From positions 4,743,501 to 4,807,500 of the forward strand of contig NZ_FNTA01000004.1 in assembly GCF_900105055.1 (NCBI RefSeq): a DNA stretch of 64,000 nucleotides. The letters are read 5' to 3'. The stretch comes from Amycolatopsis lurida. Lineage in GTDB: Bacteria > Actinomycetota > Actinomycetes > Mycobacteriales > Pseudonocardiaceae. Under the pieces are notes generated by a model. It was not told the DNA's origin. It worked only from the letters and a program-made list of their open reading frames with translations, and did no database searches. The position numbers were made by a program, and so were the translations under genes. Shown one piece after another: positions 41,635 through 50,244 of the stretch. The stretch's first letter is position 1; each line of letters starts with the position of its first letter.

Positions 41635-43203
41635 ATGGCGTCCTCTGTGAGCAGGAGATCCGTTCTTCGCGCGGCGGGTGTCACCGCCGCCGGAACAGCG
41701 GCGACATTCACCCTTTCGGGTGCATCTAGCGGGGCCGAGGCCCCGGTTTTCGCGCACGGGGTGGCGTCGGGCGATCCGATGCCCGATTCGGTCCTTCTCT
41801 GGACCCGTGTCACGCCCTCGCCGGACGCGGTTCCGGGATCCGGAAAAGGGGCGACGGCAGACGTCCGGTGGGAGGTGGCCGAAGACGCCGGATTCATGCG
41901 CGTCGTCGCTCGCGGTCACGTCCGGACCGGACCGGACCGCGACCACACGGTGAAGGTGACGGCGGGCGGGCTGTGCGCGTCGACCGCGTATTGGTACCGC
42001 TTCACGGCTCAGGGGAAGGTCTCGCCGTCCGGGCGGACACGCACCGCGCCTTCGCACGACGAGGACGTCGCGAGCCTGCGGCTCGGTGTGGCCTCGTGCG
42101 CCAACTGGGCTGTCGGTCACTTCGCTCCCTACGGCTACCTGGCCGACCGCGACGATCTGGACGCCTTCATTCACCTGGGTGACTACCTCTACGAAGGGAA
42201 TCCCAACCCTGCGGGTGATCTTCGGCCTTCGGTACCGCCCAACGAGTTGATCACCCTGCGGGACTACCGGCAACGCCACGCGATGTACAAGACCGACGAG
42301 CACCTCCGGCGGCTGCACGGCCGTCACCCGATGGTCGCGACCTGGGACGACCACGAGGCCGCCGACAACGCCTGGTCCGGCGGGTCACCGTCCCACGACC
42401 CGGCGACGGAGGGAAGCTGGCACGACCGGATGCGGGCCGCGCACCAGGCGTACTTCGAATGGATGCCGGTGCGGCACCGCGGTGACCGGCTGTACCGGCG
42501 GCTGAAGTTCGGGAGGCTGGCCGACCTCACCATGCTGGACCTGCGGACGTACCGGACGCGGCAGCCCGGCCCGGCCTCGGCGGAAGGCACCATCCTCGGC
42601 GCCGAGCAACGGCGGTGGTTCCTCGATGGCCTCGCGCGCGGGACCGCGTCCTGGAACCTGATCGGCAACTCGGTGATGGTCACGCCGATCAAGATCCCCG
42701 CGCTGCCCACCCGCGAACGGCTCGCCCTCGACGACCTGCTCGACGGCCAGCCGACCACGGTGAACACCGACCAGTGGGACGGCTACGCCGAGGATCGTCG
42801 CCGGGTCCTCGACACCATCGCGGCGCAGGGCCGGGGCAACACGGTGTTCCTGACCGGCGACGTCCACTCGTCGTGGGCGAACGACGTGCCGCGGGACGGC
42901 ACGAGCGTCGCGGTGGAGTTCGTCTGCCCGTCGGTCACCTCGGACAACATCGACGAGCAGCTCGGCGTCCCGCCACGGACCGGCTCGCTGAAGGTGGAGG
43001 CGGCGATCCGCGCGCTGAACCCGCACGTGCGCTTCGTCGAGCTCGACTCGCACGGCCCCGGCGTCCTCGAAGTGACCCCGGAAGCCGTCCGGATGAACTG
43101 GTACTACGTCGCCGACCGCCGCGACCCGGCGACCGCCGTGACCTTCGCGCACGCCTTCCGGGTGGTGGCCGGGGACCCCCGGGTGCGCCCTGCGGACGGC
43201 TGA
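41635..43203 (+). CDS. phoD: Alkaline phosphatase D (PhoD), Tat-exported
   Basis: A 522-residue phosphodiesterase/alkaline phosphatase. The Tat signal is SRRSVLRAAGVTAAGTAATF. The N-terminal domain has FAHGVASGDPMPDSVLLWTRVTP. The catalytic domain has VASCANW, HLGDYLYEGN (metal Asp), TWDDHEAADNAW and LTGDVHSSWAND, which bind Fe and Ca in PhoD enzymes. It releases phosphate from organic esters or teichoic acids outside the cell. It is probably induced by phosphate starvation, but I see no clear PHO box upstream. Confidence 0.92.
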   Translation: MASSVSRRSVLRAAGVTAAGTAATFTLSGASSGAEAPVFAHGVASGDPMPDSVLLWTRVTPSPDAVPGSGKGATADVRWEVAEDAGFMRVVARGHVRTGPDRDHTVKVTAGGLCASTAYWYRFTAQGKVSPSGRTRTAPSHDEDVASLRLGVASCANWAVGHFAPYGYLADRDDLDAFIHLGDYLYEGNPNPAGDLRPSVPPNELITLRDYRQRHAMYKTDEHLRRLHGRHPMVATWDDHEAADNAWSGGSPSHDPATEGSWHDRMRAAHQAYFEWMPVRHRGDRLYRRLKFGRLADLTMLDLRTYRTRQPGPASAEGTILGAEQRRWFLDGLARGTASWNLIGNSVMVTPIKIPALPTRERLALDDLLDGQPTTVNTDQWDGYAEDRRRVLDTIAAQGRGNTVFLTGDVHSSWANDVPRDGTSVAVEFVCPSVTSDNIDEQLGVPPRTGSLKVEAAIRALNPHVRFVELDSHGPGVLEVTPEAVRMNWYYVADRRDPATAVTFAHAFRVVAGDPRVRPADG

Positions 43204-43214
43204 ACGGGCGCCGA

Positions 43215-43220
43215 TATACT
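43215..43220 (+). promoter_or_regulatory. Probable -10 box of tRNA-Thr, with leader hairpin
   Basis: TATACT lies 27 bases before the tRNA. Between them GGCCGTGCCC (43221-43230) and GGGCACGGCC (43241-43250) form a ten-base stem that reaches three bases into the tRNA 5' end. This stem may guide RNase P processing or compete with folding. No clear -35 hexamer is seen. Confidence 0.45.
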
Positions 43221-43247
43221 GGCCGTGCCCGGGCTGCCCTGGGCACG

Positions 43248-43320
43248 GCCGCTATAGCTCAGCTGGTAGAGCATCTGTCTTGTAAACAGAAGGTCAGGGG
43301 TTCGAGCCCCCTTGGCGGCT
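43248..43320 (+). tRNA. tRNA-Thr (anticodon TGT)
   Basis: A 73-base cloverleaf. The acceptor stem GCCGCTA pairs with TGGCGGC, with one G-T pair. The D arm is GCTCAGCTGGTAGAGC. The anticodon stem TCTGT/ACAGA encloses CTTGTAA with anticodon TGT, and the T arm is AGGGG-TTCGAGC-CCCCT. The discriminator is T. CCA is not encoded. It reads ACA and other ACN codons. Confidence 0.95.
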
Positions 43321-43536
43321 CAAGATCGACATCGTGCTCCGCGTCGGGCATCGACCACGCCGTCGCCGCGGTTCCCCGAGCTTCGGTGAGGCTGCCGGCG
43401 CTCGTGCTTCGTGTCAATTCAGGTGTGTGGCCCTCGGTGGCGGTGTTGATCATCTGGGGATGATTTCTCGCTGGGGCGACCTCTGTGGCGAATCTGATCA
43501 ACGTCTCGACGAAGCATCACGAGCGGTCAGGAGTAT
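43321..43536. other. Gap after tRNA-Thr without recognisable gene
   Basis: I see no gene, terminator hairpin or repeat of the tRNA end in this stretch. It probably holds the promoter of the broken small secreted protein gene that follows. Confidence 0.4.
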
Positions 43537-43790
43537 GTGAACTTGAAGCGTGCTTGGAAAACCTGGTGATCGGACAGGAGTCGTCGCGGCGATGACCCTC
43601 TCGCTGGGTGGCGTGGCGAGCGCGAAAGAGGCCGGCGACCACTACGGCCCGCTCGCAACCGAAGGGGAGTGCGAAAGCGCCAGACTGCAGCGATCCTTGC
43701 TACTGGTCGCTCCAGAACGGCGGCAGCTTGTGCTTACTCGGGTTTCACTGGTCGGAACGACAGATATTCTCGCGTCGATGGTGTCGCCGA
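43537..43790 (+). pseudogene. Probable frameshifted small secreted protein gene
   Basis: Three adjoining reading-frame pieces look like one small secreted Cys-containing protein. GTG 43537 gives MNLKRAWKTW and then stops. The next frame gives a hydrophobic signal end and mature start VVAAMTLSLGGVASAKEAGD, then YGPLATEGECESA. After about 43675 the first frame resumes with RQTAAILATGRSRTAAACAY, then SGFTGRNDRYSR. The pattern xGPxxTxxECExAR..C.YSGFTG is that of short exported actinobacterial proteins. Two compensating frameshifts, or a sequence error, would explain it. The 3' end is uncertain and may run into the convergent gene. Confidence 0.4.
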
Positions 43791-43804
43791 GGGACGGCCC
43801 CGGG

Positions 43805-45055
43805 CTACAGAGTCCCTTCGAACACGACGGCGCCGTTGGCATCACGCGCTCGAGTGTGGACCTCCCGCGGGAACGGATCCTTCACCTCTTTCGGAACGAA
43901 GACCACGAAGGTCCCGTCGACCACATCGGATGTCGAGGTCAGTCCGGCGCCGAAGTCGCAGGTCACCGTCACCGCCGTCGACGGCAGCCGCGTCCCGGCG
44001 TACGGCGTCCGGGCGTTGCCCCGGTCACCGCCATCTTCCACACCGCCCAGAGGCTGCATCGGGATCACCCGGGGCTGCTCCGGCGGGATCTCGAACTGAT
44101 CCTGGTAGACCCGCATCTTCATCCGGCCGGGACGCCGCGGGTCCGGAATGGTCGTGCACGCCAGGCTCCGGTCGCCCAGACGGCCGAGAACGACCCGATA
44201 GCCGTCCTTGTCCAGCAGCGCGCCCGGCCGGTAGCCCGTCACGTCGGAGACGGCGTCCACCGCGCCGGACAGGCAATCGCCCAGCGCACGGCCCGCGGGC
44301 GAGGTCCGGTCGGCCGGGGCGATCGGGCGATCGACGGCTGAAAGCAGGGGCGCCGGAGCCGGCGGCAGGTTTGTGGTCGTCGCTCCGACGGGCTCGTAGA
44401 CGGATAGTTGCGTCTTCGCGGGGGCGGTCCAGGTGAACGAAACGAACTGATGTGTCAGAGGCGAAGCTTCCACGGCGTCCCCGCCGCCGGAATCCTCGGC
44501 TTGGAATGCGAGACCCGCGCCCGGCCAGGCCGGATCGAGTACCCCGCCGATCAGTCCGGTCGCGCTCTGCAGGAGCAGTCCGGTGCGGGTGCCCGGCGCA
44601 TACGCGGGGGCGGCGTTCGGGTCGGACAGGGTCACGGAGGTCAGCGTCGTCTCGCAGAACATCGGCTTGCCCGCCGCCGTCGCGGCGACGACCGAAACGT
44701 CCAGCATGACGTCCGTGAAATGGGGGACCCATTCCTCGCGCGGGGCCACTCGGTCCGTTTTGCCCGCCGCCCGCACCGCGGCCCAACAGCGGTCGAGCGA
44801 GGACGCCGCCAGCCCGAGGTCCAGGTTGAGCCCGCCCGCGGCAGGCTCGGGGCGGGGGTCCGCGCCCTGCTGATGAAGTGACTGCGTCGCGGCGGCGACA
44901 CCGGACGCGACGAGAACGACGGCCGCCGCGACGGCGTACCAGACACGTGCCGTCCGCCGCGGCTTCGCGATCCCCTCACGGACGGTCGATCGCATCCGGG
45001 CGCGGACGTCGTCCGGCATCCCACGGCGAGGCGGGTACACGGGTTCGCCGCTCAT
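43805..45055 (-). CDS. Membrane-anchored protein coupled to ECF sigma factor
   Basis: A 416-residue protein with a short basic cytoplasmic part (RGMPDDVRARMRSTVREGIAKPRRTAR), one membrane segment near residues 38-58 (VWYAVAAAVVLVASGVAAA) and a long extracellular domain with several Cys residues. The gene overlaps the sigma gene by ATGA. It is probably the anti-sigma or sensor partner of that sigma factor, but it lacks a zinc-binding anti-sigma motif. Its outer domain is not recognised. Confidence 0.7.
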   Translation of the reverse strand: MSGEPVYPPRRGMPDDVRARMRSTVREGIAKPRRTARVWYAVAAAVVLVASGVAAATQSLHQQGADPRPEPAAGGLNLDLGLAASSLDRCWAAVRAAGKTDRVAPREEWVPHFTDVMLDVSVVAATAAGKPMFCETTLTSVTLSDPNAAPAYAPGTRTGLLLQSATGLIGGVLDPAWPGAGLAFQAEDSGGGDAVEASPLTHQFVSFTWTAPAKTQLSVYEPVGATTTNLPPAPAPLLSAVDRPIAPADRTSPAGRALGDCLSGAVDAVSDVTGYRPGALLDKDGYRVVLGRLGDRSLACTTIPDPRRPGRMKMRVYQDQFEIPPEQPRVIPMQPLGGVEDGGDRGNARTPYAGTRLPSTAVTVTCDFGAGLTSTSDVVDGTFVVFVPKEVKDPFPREVHTRARDANGAVVFEGTL

Positions 45056-45636
45056 TTCTCCTCCAGCAACGTACGCAGCCGGGCTCGTCCCCGGGAAAGA
45101 TGGGCGCGGACGGTGACCTCGGCGATGCCCAGCAACTCGGCGGCGTCGGCGATGCTCACCTCGGCGGCCAGGCAGAGTTCGACGACTTCGCGCTGCGATT
45201 TCGGCAGCGATCGGACGGCTTCGGCGACTCGCCCCAGCCGGCGCTGGCCGTCGATCTTCTCGGCCACCGAATCGGCGTGGTCGGATACGGCGGGCTGGGC
45301 GGGGATCTTCCCGAGCAGCCGCAGCCGGCGACGAGCACCGCGGTGCTCGTCACGGGCGACATTGGCCGCGACCGTGTAAAGCCACGGCAGGGCACTGTCC
45401 CGCACCAGGGTCACCTCGGCCCGCCGCCGCCAGGCGATGAGGAACGTCGTGGACGCCAGGTCCTCGGCGCTGCTCCACGAACCGGTCAGGCGATACGTGT
45501 AGTTCCACAGAGCCTCGGCGTGCCGCTCGAACAGCTCACCGAACGCCCCCTCGTCGCCGTCGGCCGCGCGGGCCCACAGTTCCCGGTCACCGGTCTTTTC
45601 CACCGGTACCCCCGCCCCGATCGCAAGACTGCTCAC
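45052..45636 (-). CDS. ECF RNA polymerase sigma factor
   Basis: A 194-residue ECF sigma factor. Region 2 has ELFERHAEALWNYTYRLTGSWSSAEDLASTTFLIAWRRRAEVTLVRDSALPWLYTVAANVARDE. Region 4 has VRSLPKSQREVVELCLAAEVSIADAAELLGIAEVTVRAHLSRGRARLR. The GTG start lacks a strong ribosome binding site. It is coupled by ATGA to the membrane protein that follows. Its own promoter probably lies in the short gap to the divergent gene at 45707. Confidence 0.9.
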   Translation of the reverse strand: MSSLAIGAGVPVEKTGDRELWARAADGDEGAFGELFERHAEALWNYTYRLTGSWSSAEDLASTTFLIAWRRRAEVTLVRDSALPWLYTVAANVARDEHRGARRRLRLLGKIPAQPAVSDHADSVAEKIDGQRRLGRVAEAVRSLPKSQREVVELCLAAEVSIADAAELLGIAEVTVRAHLSRGRARLRTLLEEK

Positions 45637-45706
45637 ACCCTGGTTGTGGCCGGCACCGGCCGAACGTTGCGCGCAACTTTCCGGGGTGGAGAAGCCATGT
45701 CAAGCC

Positions 45707-47149
45707 ATGATCATGGAACAGGTCCGGACGACGGACAACCAGGCGACGACCTGGCGGATGCCCCTGTCCGTGGCGGTGCTCTCGGCGGTGGTGTTCCTGC
45801 TCGCCCGCCCGCATTTGATCGACGACACGTTCATCACGCTGGCGTACGCGCGCAACGTCGCCTTCCACGGCCACTGGGGCCTGCTCGCCGACGCGACGTC
45901 GAACACCGCGACGTCGCCGGCGAACGTGCTCATCCTGGCGGCCCTGACCCTCTTCGTCCGCGACGCCGTCTTCGCCGCCGGAGTGCTGTTCGTGCTGTGC
46001 CAGGTCCTTCTCGCCCTGGGGTTGCGCAGGCTCGGCGCGGCGGCGGGGTTGCCGCCCCGGTTCCCCGCGCTGACACTCGCCGCGCTGACCGCGAACCCGC
46101 TTCTGCTCTCGTCGATCGGGCTCGAGGTCGCCCTCGGCGCGGCGGTCCTGGGCTGGCTCACCGTGTTCGCCGTCGAAAAGACCTCCTTCGCCTTCGGGCT
46201 GACAGCCGGCCTGCTCGCCCTGGTCCGGCTGGACCTGATCGTGTTCGCGGTGGTGCTCTTCGTCTTCCTCCGTCCCGGCGCGGGACGCGCGCTGCTCGGC
46301 GCCGGGCTGATCACGCTGCCGTGGTTCGGCTTCAGCTGGGTGGTGCTCGGCGCGGCGGTACCGGACACCGTGGTGATCAAGACGCTCCAGGGCTCGCGAC
46401 ATGCTTGGGGCGCCTGGAACTTCGGCAACGGCCCGCTGTTCTACGCGCGGACTTCGCCGGTGATGACCGCGCTGGCGTTCTTGCCCGCCGTCCTCGCCGT
46501 GGCGACACTGGCCGTCCGGCGGCGCACGATCCCCGCAGGGCTGCGGCCGTTCGTGCTCCTCGCCCTCGGCGGCCTGCTCTACCACGTCGGCTACGTGGTG
46601 CTGGCGGTTCCGCCCTACCACTGGTACTACGGCCCCGGCCTCACCGCGGCGACCGTTTTCGTCTGTGCAGTCGCGGTTTCCCGCCGGATCACGGCCGTCG
46701 GGGTGCTCGCGCTGATCGTCGCCGGTCTGATCGCGTACGCGGCTGCCGGACTTCCCCGCGCGTACGCGCCGCTCACGTCGAACTACACGTCGAGCGCGCA
46801 GTACGCCCGTATCGGAGCGGAACTGGGTGCGCTCGCCGGAGGCCGGATCGTCGGCAGCGCGGGCGAAATCGGCGTCCTCGCCTACAGTTGCGGTTGCCCG
46901 ATCGTCGACGTCTTCTCCGACCGTGGCCTGCTGCCGTCCGCGATCGCGGCGCGCGGCGAGGAGAACCGCTGGATCCGCGCGATACTCCGCGTGAACTACG
47001 CCTTCTTCGACTTCGACGTCCGGCCACGCCGTCCCGAACTCGTGCTGCGCCGGCTGGCGGCCCCGCCGCCGGACGCGCTCGCGCATTGGACGCTCGAGGC
47101 GCCGACTCTCGGAAAGCAGGAGCTGTACCTGGTGCCGAACAAGGAGTGA
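45707..47149 (+). CDS. GT-C-like multi-spanning membrane glycosyltransferase
   Basis: A 480-residue protein with about ten hydrophobic segments. Close to the N terminus, after the first segment, PHLIDDTFITLAYARNVAFHGHWG has the Asp-Asp pair of GT-C glycosyltransferases such as arabinofuranosyltransferase AftB. The C-terminal region from about residue 360 is mostly soluble and extracellular. Such enzymes use polyprenyl-phosphate sugars to build envelope glycans. The start is not certain: ATG 45707, ATG 45713 or GTG 45686 are in frame. Confidence 0.7.
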   Translation: MIMEQVRTTDNQATTWRMPLSVAVLSAVVFLLARPHLIDDTFITLAYARNVAFHGHWGLLADATSNTATSPANVLILAALTLFVRDAVFAAGVLFVLCQVLLALGLRRLGAAAGLPPRFPALTLAALTANPLLLSSIGLEVALGAAVLGWLTVFAVEKTSFAFGLTAGLLALVRLDLIVFAVVLFVFLRPGAGRALLGAGLITLPWFGFSWVVLGAAVPDTVVIKTLQGSRHAWGAWNFGNGPLFYARTSPVMTALAFLPAVLAVATLAVRRRTIPAGLRPFVLLALGGLLYHVGYVVLAVPPYHWYYGPGLTAATVFVCAVAVSRRITAVGVLALIVAGLIAYAAAGLPRAYAPLTSNYTSSAQYARIGAELGALAGGRIVGSAGEIGVLAYSCGCPIVDVFSDRGLLPSAIAARGEENRWIRAILRVNYAFFDFDVRPRRPELVLRRLAAPPPDALAHWTLEAPTLGKQELYLVPNKE

Positions 47150-47249
47150 GCGGTGCCGAGTCCGGGCCGCGAGGAGGCGGACGCGCGGTCACGCCTGGGA
47201 GGGCGACCGCGCGTCCGCGATAAGGCTGCGTAGCACCGCTGCTGGGGGG

Positions 47250-48827
47250 TCAGTGGTGCGCAGCGGGGCTGCTGTCCTGCTCTTCGACGGACGCTTGGCT
47301 GGTCGGCGGGACGCGGCGGAGGGCGACCAGCACGAATCCGGCGAGGACGAAGCATCCGGTGGTGCCGATCCAGGCGACCCAGTGCAAGCCGTTGACGAAG
47401 GTCTGACTCGCCGCCGCTCGAAGCCCGTCGCCCAGGGCGGCGGGTAGCTGGGCGGCCGCTTCGAAAGCCGCACCTAGGGTCTCCTTGGCGCTGGCGAGCA
47501 CGTCCGCCGGCAGCCCCGGCGGGACGAGGTTCTCCAGCTCGCCGCGGTAGACCACCGCGCCGAGGCTGCCGAGCAAGGCGATACCGGCGGCGCCGCCGAA
47601 CTCGTTGGCGGTCTCGGAGATGGCGGCGGCCGCTCCCGCGCTCTCCTTGGGGGCGGTGGCCAGCACCAGGTCCGTGGAGAGGGTGGCCACCGCGCCGATA
47701 CCGCTGGACATGACCACTTGCGAGGCCACCACCCAGCCCACCCCGGACGCGACGTCCACCTGAGCGAAGAGGACGAAACCCACGCCGCCGAGGGCCAGCC
47801 CCACCGCGACGATCCTGGACGGTTTGACCCGGACGGCCAACGCGGTGCCGGTGCTCACGCCGATCAGCATCCCGGCGATGCCGGGCAGGCTCCACAGCGC
47901 CGCCTGGAACGGGCTGAAACCGAGCACCAGCTGGAGATACTGCGAGATGAACATGCCGAGCCCGGCCAGGACCAGGAAGGTGGACGCGCACGCGGCCACC
48001 GCACCGCTGAACTGCGCGCGCCGGAACAGCTTGATGTCGATCATCGGATGCTCGGCGGTCAGCTGCCGCCGGACGAACAGCACGCCGAACGCCAGGCCCA
48101 GCGCCACTGAACCGAGGTAACCCCAGGAAAATCCGTCGGCGGCGATCTTCTTCACGCCGAACATCACCGGCAGCACCGTGGCGAGCGAGAGCACGGCGCC
48201 GGCGAAGTCGAACCTTCCCGCACCCGGGTTGCGGAATTCCGGAAGCAGGATCGGACCGAGGATCAGCAGCAGCACCATCACCGGCACGTTCAGCAGGAAG
48301 ACCGATCCCCACCAGAAGTACTCCAGCATGAGCCCGCCGATGATCGGCCCGACGATGGCACCGCCGGCGAAGCCCAGTGTCCACACGCTGATCGCCACCT
48401 GCCGTTGGCGTGCGTCGTGGAACATGTTGCGAATCAAGGAAAGCGTGGACGGCGCCAGGGTCGCGCCGGCGATTCCCAGCAAGGCCCTCGCCGCGATCAG
48501 CATCTCGGTGGAGTTCGAGTACGCCGCGATCAGCGAGGCGATGGCGAAGAGTGTGGCGCCGACGAGCAGCACCTTGCGACGGCCGACGCGGTCGCCGAGG
48601 GTGCCCATGGAGATCAGGAAACCGGCCAGCACGAACCCGTAGAGATCCAGGATCCACAACAGTTCGGCGCTGCTCGGTGCCAGGTCCGCGCTCAGAAACG
48701 GCAACGCGTAGAAGAGCACCGACAGGTCCATCGAGACCACCAGGCACGGCAGCACGATGACCGCCAGGCCGAGCCACTGCTTGCCGGTGGCTCGTTCGGA
48801 GCCCGTCGGCGGTGGTGGTGAAGTCAT
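47250..48827 (-). CDS. DHA2-family MFS multidrug/antibiotic exporter
   Basis: A 525-residue, 14-segment exporter of the EmrB/QacA type. LDLYGFVLAGFLISMGTLGDRVGRRKVLLVGATLFAIASL is the motif A region. LGIAGATLAPSTLSLIRNMF is motif C, and GFAGGAIVGPIIGGLMLEYFWWGSVFLLNVP is the next signature. Proteins of this kind with a divergent TetR gene give self-resistance in angucycline clusters such as landomycin (LanJ/LanK). It is probably the left end of the polyketide cluster and exports its product. Confidence 0.88.
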   Translation of the reverse strand: MTSPPPPTGSERATGKQWLGLAVIVLPCLVVSMDLSVLFYALPFLSADLAPSSAELLWILDLYGFVLAGFLISMGTLGDRVGRRKVLLVGATLFAIASLIAAYSNSTEMLIAARALLGIAGATLAPSTLSLIRNMFHDARQRQVAISVWTLGFAGGAIVGPIIGGLMLEYFWWGSVFLLNVPVMVLLLILGPILLPEFRNPGAGRFDFAGAVLSLATVLPVMFGVKKIAADGFSWGYLGSVALGLAFGVLFVRRQLTAEHPMIDIKLFRRAQFSGAVAACASTFLVLAGLGMFISQYLQLVLGFSPFQAALWSLPGIAGMLIGVSTGTALAVRVKPSRIVAVGLALGGVGFVLFAQVDVASGVGWVVASQVVMSSGIGAVATLSTDLVLATAPKESAGAAAAISETANEFGGAAGIALLGSLGAVVYRGELENLVPPGLPADVLASAKETLGAAFEAAAQLPAALGDGLRAAASQTFVNGLHWVAWIGTTGCFVLAGFVLVALRRVPPTSQASVEEQDSSPAAHH

Positions 48828-48846
48828 GGATCCCCCTACTTGATTA

Positions 48847-48866
48847 CAACGTAAACAAGGACGTTG
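48847..48866. promoter_or_regulatory. Candidate operator between exporter and TetR gene
   Basis: CAACGT (48847-48852) and ACGTTG (48861-48866) form an inverted repeat spaced by eight bases. They lie in the AT-rich 88-base divergent promoter. A TetR dimer bound here would block both the exporter and regulator genes. Confidence 0.5.
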
Positions 48867-48915
48867 ACAATGTATACTGAACCCTCGGGATCACGCAAAC
48901 AGGATGTGAGGAACG

Positions 48916-49608
48916 GTGGCATCGAAGGTTCGGGCGGCCCTGTCGCTGTCGCTGATCGTCGAGACCGCGATCAAGGTCGCCGACGAAGGCGGCCTTGAAG
49001 CGGTCACGATGCGCGGGGTGGGGCAGCGGCTCAACGCCACGGGGATGGCGCTCTATCGCCATGTGGCGAACCGGGAAGCGCTGATCGAGTTGATGATCGA
49101 TCAGGTGGTGAAGGAGTTCGCCTACCCGGAGGGCAGGCCGGAGCATTGGCGCGACGCGTTGCAGGCGGCGGCTCGGCAGGATTGGCGTTCCTACTTCGCC
49201 CACCCTTGGATGCTGGCCGCGACGGCGACGGCGAAACCCCCCATGGGGCCCAACATGCTCGCTTCGATGGAGTGGTCGCTGGCGACCTTCGACGGGCTCG
49301 GGCTTTCGGGTGCCGAGAAGCTCTACCTGCTCGGCGTGGTGAATTCCTATGGTCAGGGGCTGGCGCTGAGCTGGGGCCACGGCTTTCTTGCCCGTGGGGA
49401 AGACCGGGAGGATGCCGCGGAGTGGTGGATGGCGAATCTTCCCGGTGAGGGAGAGGTCGAGACATCGCCGCGGTATTCGCGGTTGCTCGAGGTCACCAAG
49501 TCACTGGGGGTGAGCCCGGCCTCCGAGGGATACATCGACGACGAGTTCGAATTCGGCCTCCAGCGGGTGCTCGACGGAATTCAGGTTTACCTCGACAGCC
49601 GAGGCTGA
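48916..49608 (+). CDS. TetR-family regulator of exporter
   Basis: A 230-residue TetR protein starting at GTG 48916. The helix-turn-helix is VETAIKVADEGGLEAVTMRGVGQRLNATGMALYRHVANREALIELMI at residues 15-60. The C-terminal region resembles the TetR_C domain of tetracycline-type repressors that bind aromatic polyketides. It is divergent from the DHA2 exporter, so release by the cluster's product or an intermediate is the likely signal for export. Confidence 0.86.
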   Translation: MASKVRAALSLSLIVETAIKVADEGGLEAVTMRGVGQRLNATGMALYRHVANREALIELMIDQVVKEFAYPEGRPEHWRDALQAAARQDWRSYFAHPWMLAATATAKPPMGPNMLASMEWSLATFDGLGLSGAEKLYLLGVVNSYGQGLALSWGHGFLARGEDREDAAEWWMANLPGEGEVETSPRYSRLLEVTKSLGVSPASEGYIDDEFEFGLQRVLDGIQVYLDSRG

Positions 49609-50244
49609 GTCGCGGCGCCGACGTCTCGCGGGCGCGTTTCGAAAGAAGCGCGCCGAATGCCGCTACGCGCGCTTGTCGAGGTGGTCGGCGGCGGGTTTCG
49701 ATCACGGCTCCGGGCGATGGCCATTGCTGTGGATGAGCCTACCGGCTCCGGACGGGAATTGGCCACCATCCGAAAATCGGTGTGGCCGAATCGGCCGCGC
49801 TGCTAGTTTCGATGCCGTGGAATGGGGGCGGTGTGCGTGGCGCGCGGAACGAGCCGATCGGTCGCTCGATTTCCGGCTGTCATCTCGTGGTAACGCGCGT
49901 GGGGGGCGTCGACGTGTCGTTCCCGCTCACTGGGATACGTGCTCGATGATCTTCGGAAGATGTCCCGTGAAGTTCGGGGTTGCCATGGGCCGGAGCCTGT
50001 GTACGATGTAATCATCGTATTCGATCTTTCCTCGGGGGAACCCATGGGGCTCGGGGATTAACTGGGAGCGGCGCAAGTTCCTCGGGTTGCCGCCCAAGGT
50101 GCTGGGGAACGTTCGAGATGTCCTCGAATGTTGTGCCGGATGGATAATTCGCAGTCGATCTGCCATAGCAAACAACCGACGTGGCCTGGGTGGACACGAG
50201 GTTGCTTCGCTAATGCGTGCGGATTTCTGGGATAGGGGGATCCT
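49609..50244. other. Long 5' region of the carboxylase operon, no gene seen
   Basis: About 630 bases with no convincing coding pattern. A 112-residue open frame at 49673-50011 has atypical composition and no ribosome binding site. The stretch is less GC-rich than its surroundings in its second half. An 18-bp palindrome at 50002-50019 and the promoter of the acc operon are probably here. Confidence 0.5.
50002..50019. promoter_or_regulatory. Candidate operator TACGATG-TAAT-CATCGTA
   Basis: A perfect seven-base inverted repeat around TAAT, about 225 bases upstream of the first biosynthetic gene. An AT-rich dyad in a GC-rich genome suggests a regulator site. Which protein binds is unknown; the two cluster regulators (TetR at 48916, SARP at 53966) are candidates. 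Confidence 0.45.

Noticed and set aside
43248..43320. tRNA-Thr as an attachment site of an integrated element
   Set aside because: No integrase, no repeat of the tRNA 3' end and no mobility genes are seen in the window.
44878..47223. Very long plus-strand open frame
   Set aside because: It is a shadow of the ECF sigma gene on one side and the GT-C-like gene on the other, with atypical Arg/Pro-rich composition.
49673..50011. Possible 112-residue gene in the long gap before the acc operon
   Set aside because: There is no ribosome binding site, composition is unlike the neighbours and a palindromic operator candidate overlaps its end.
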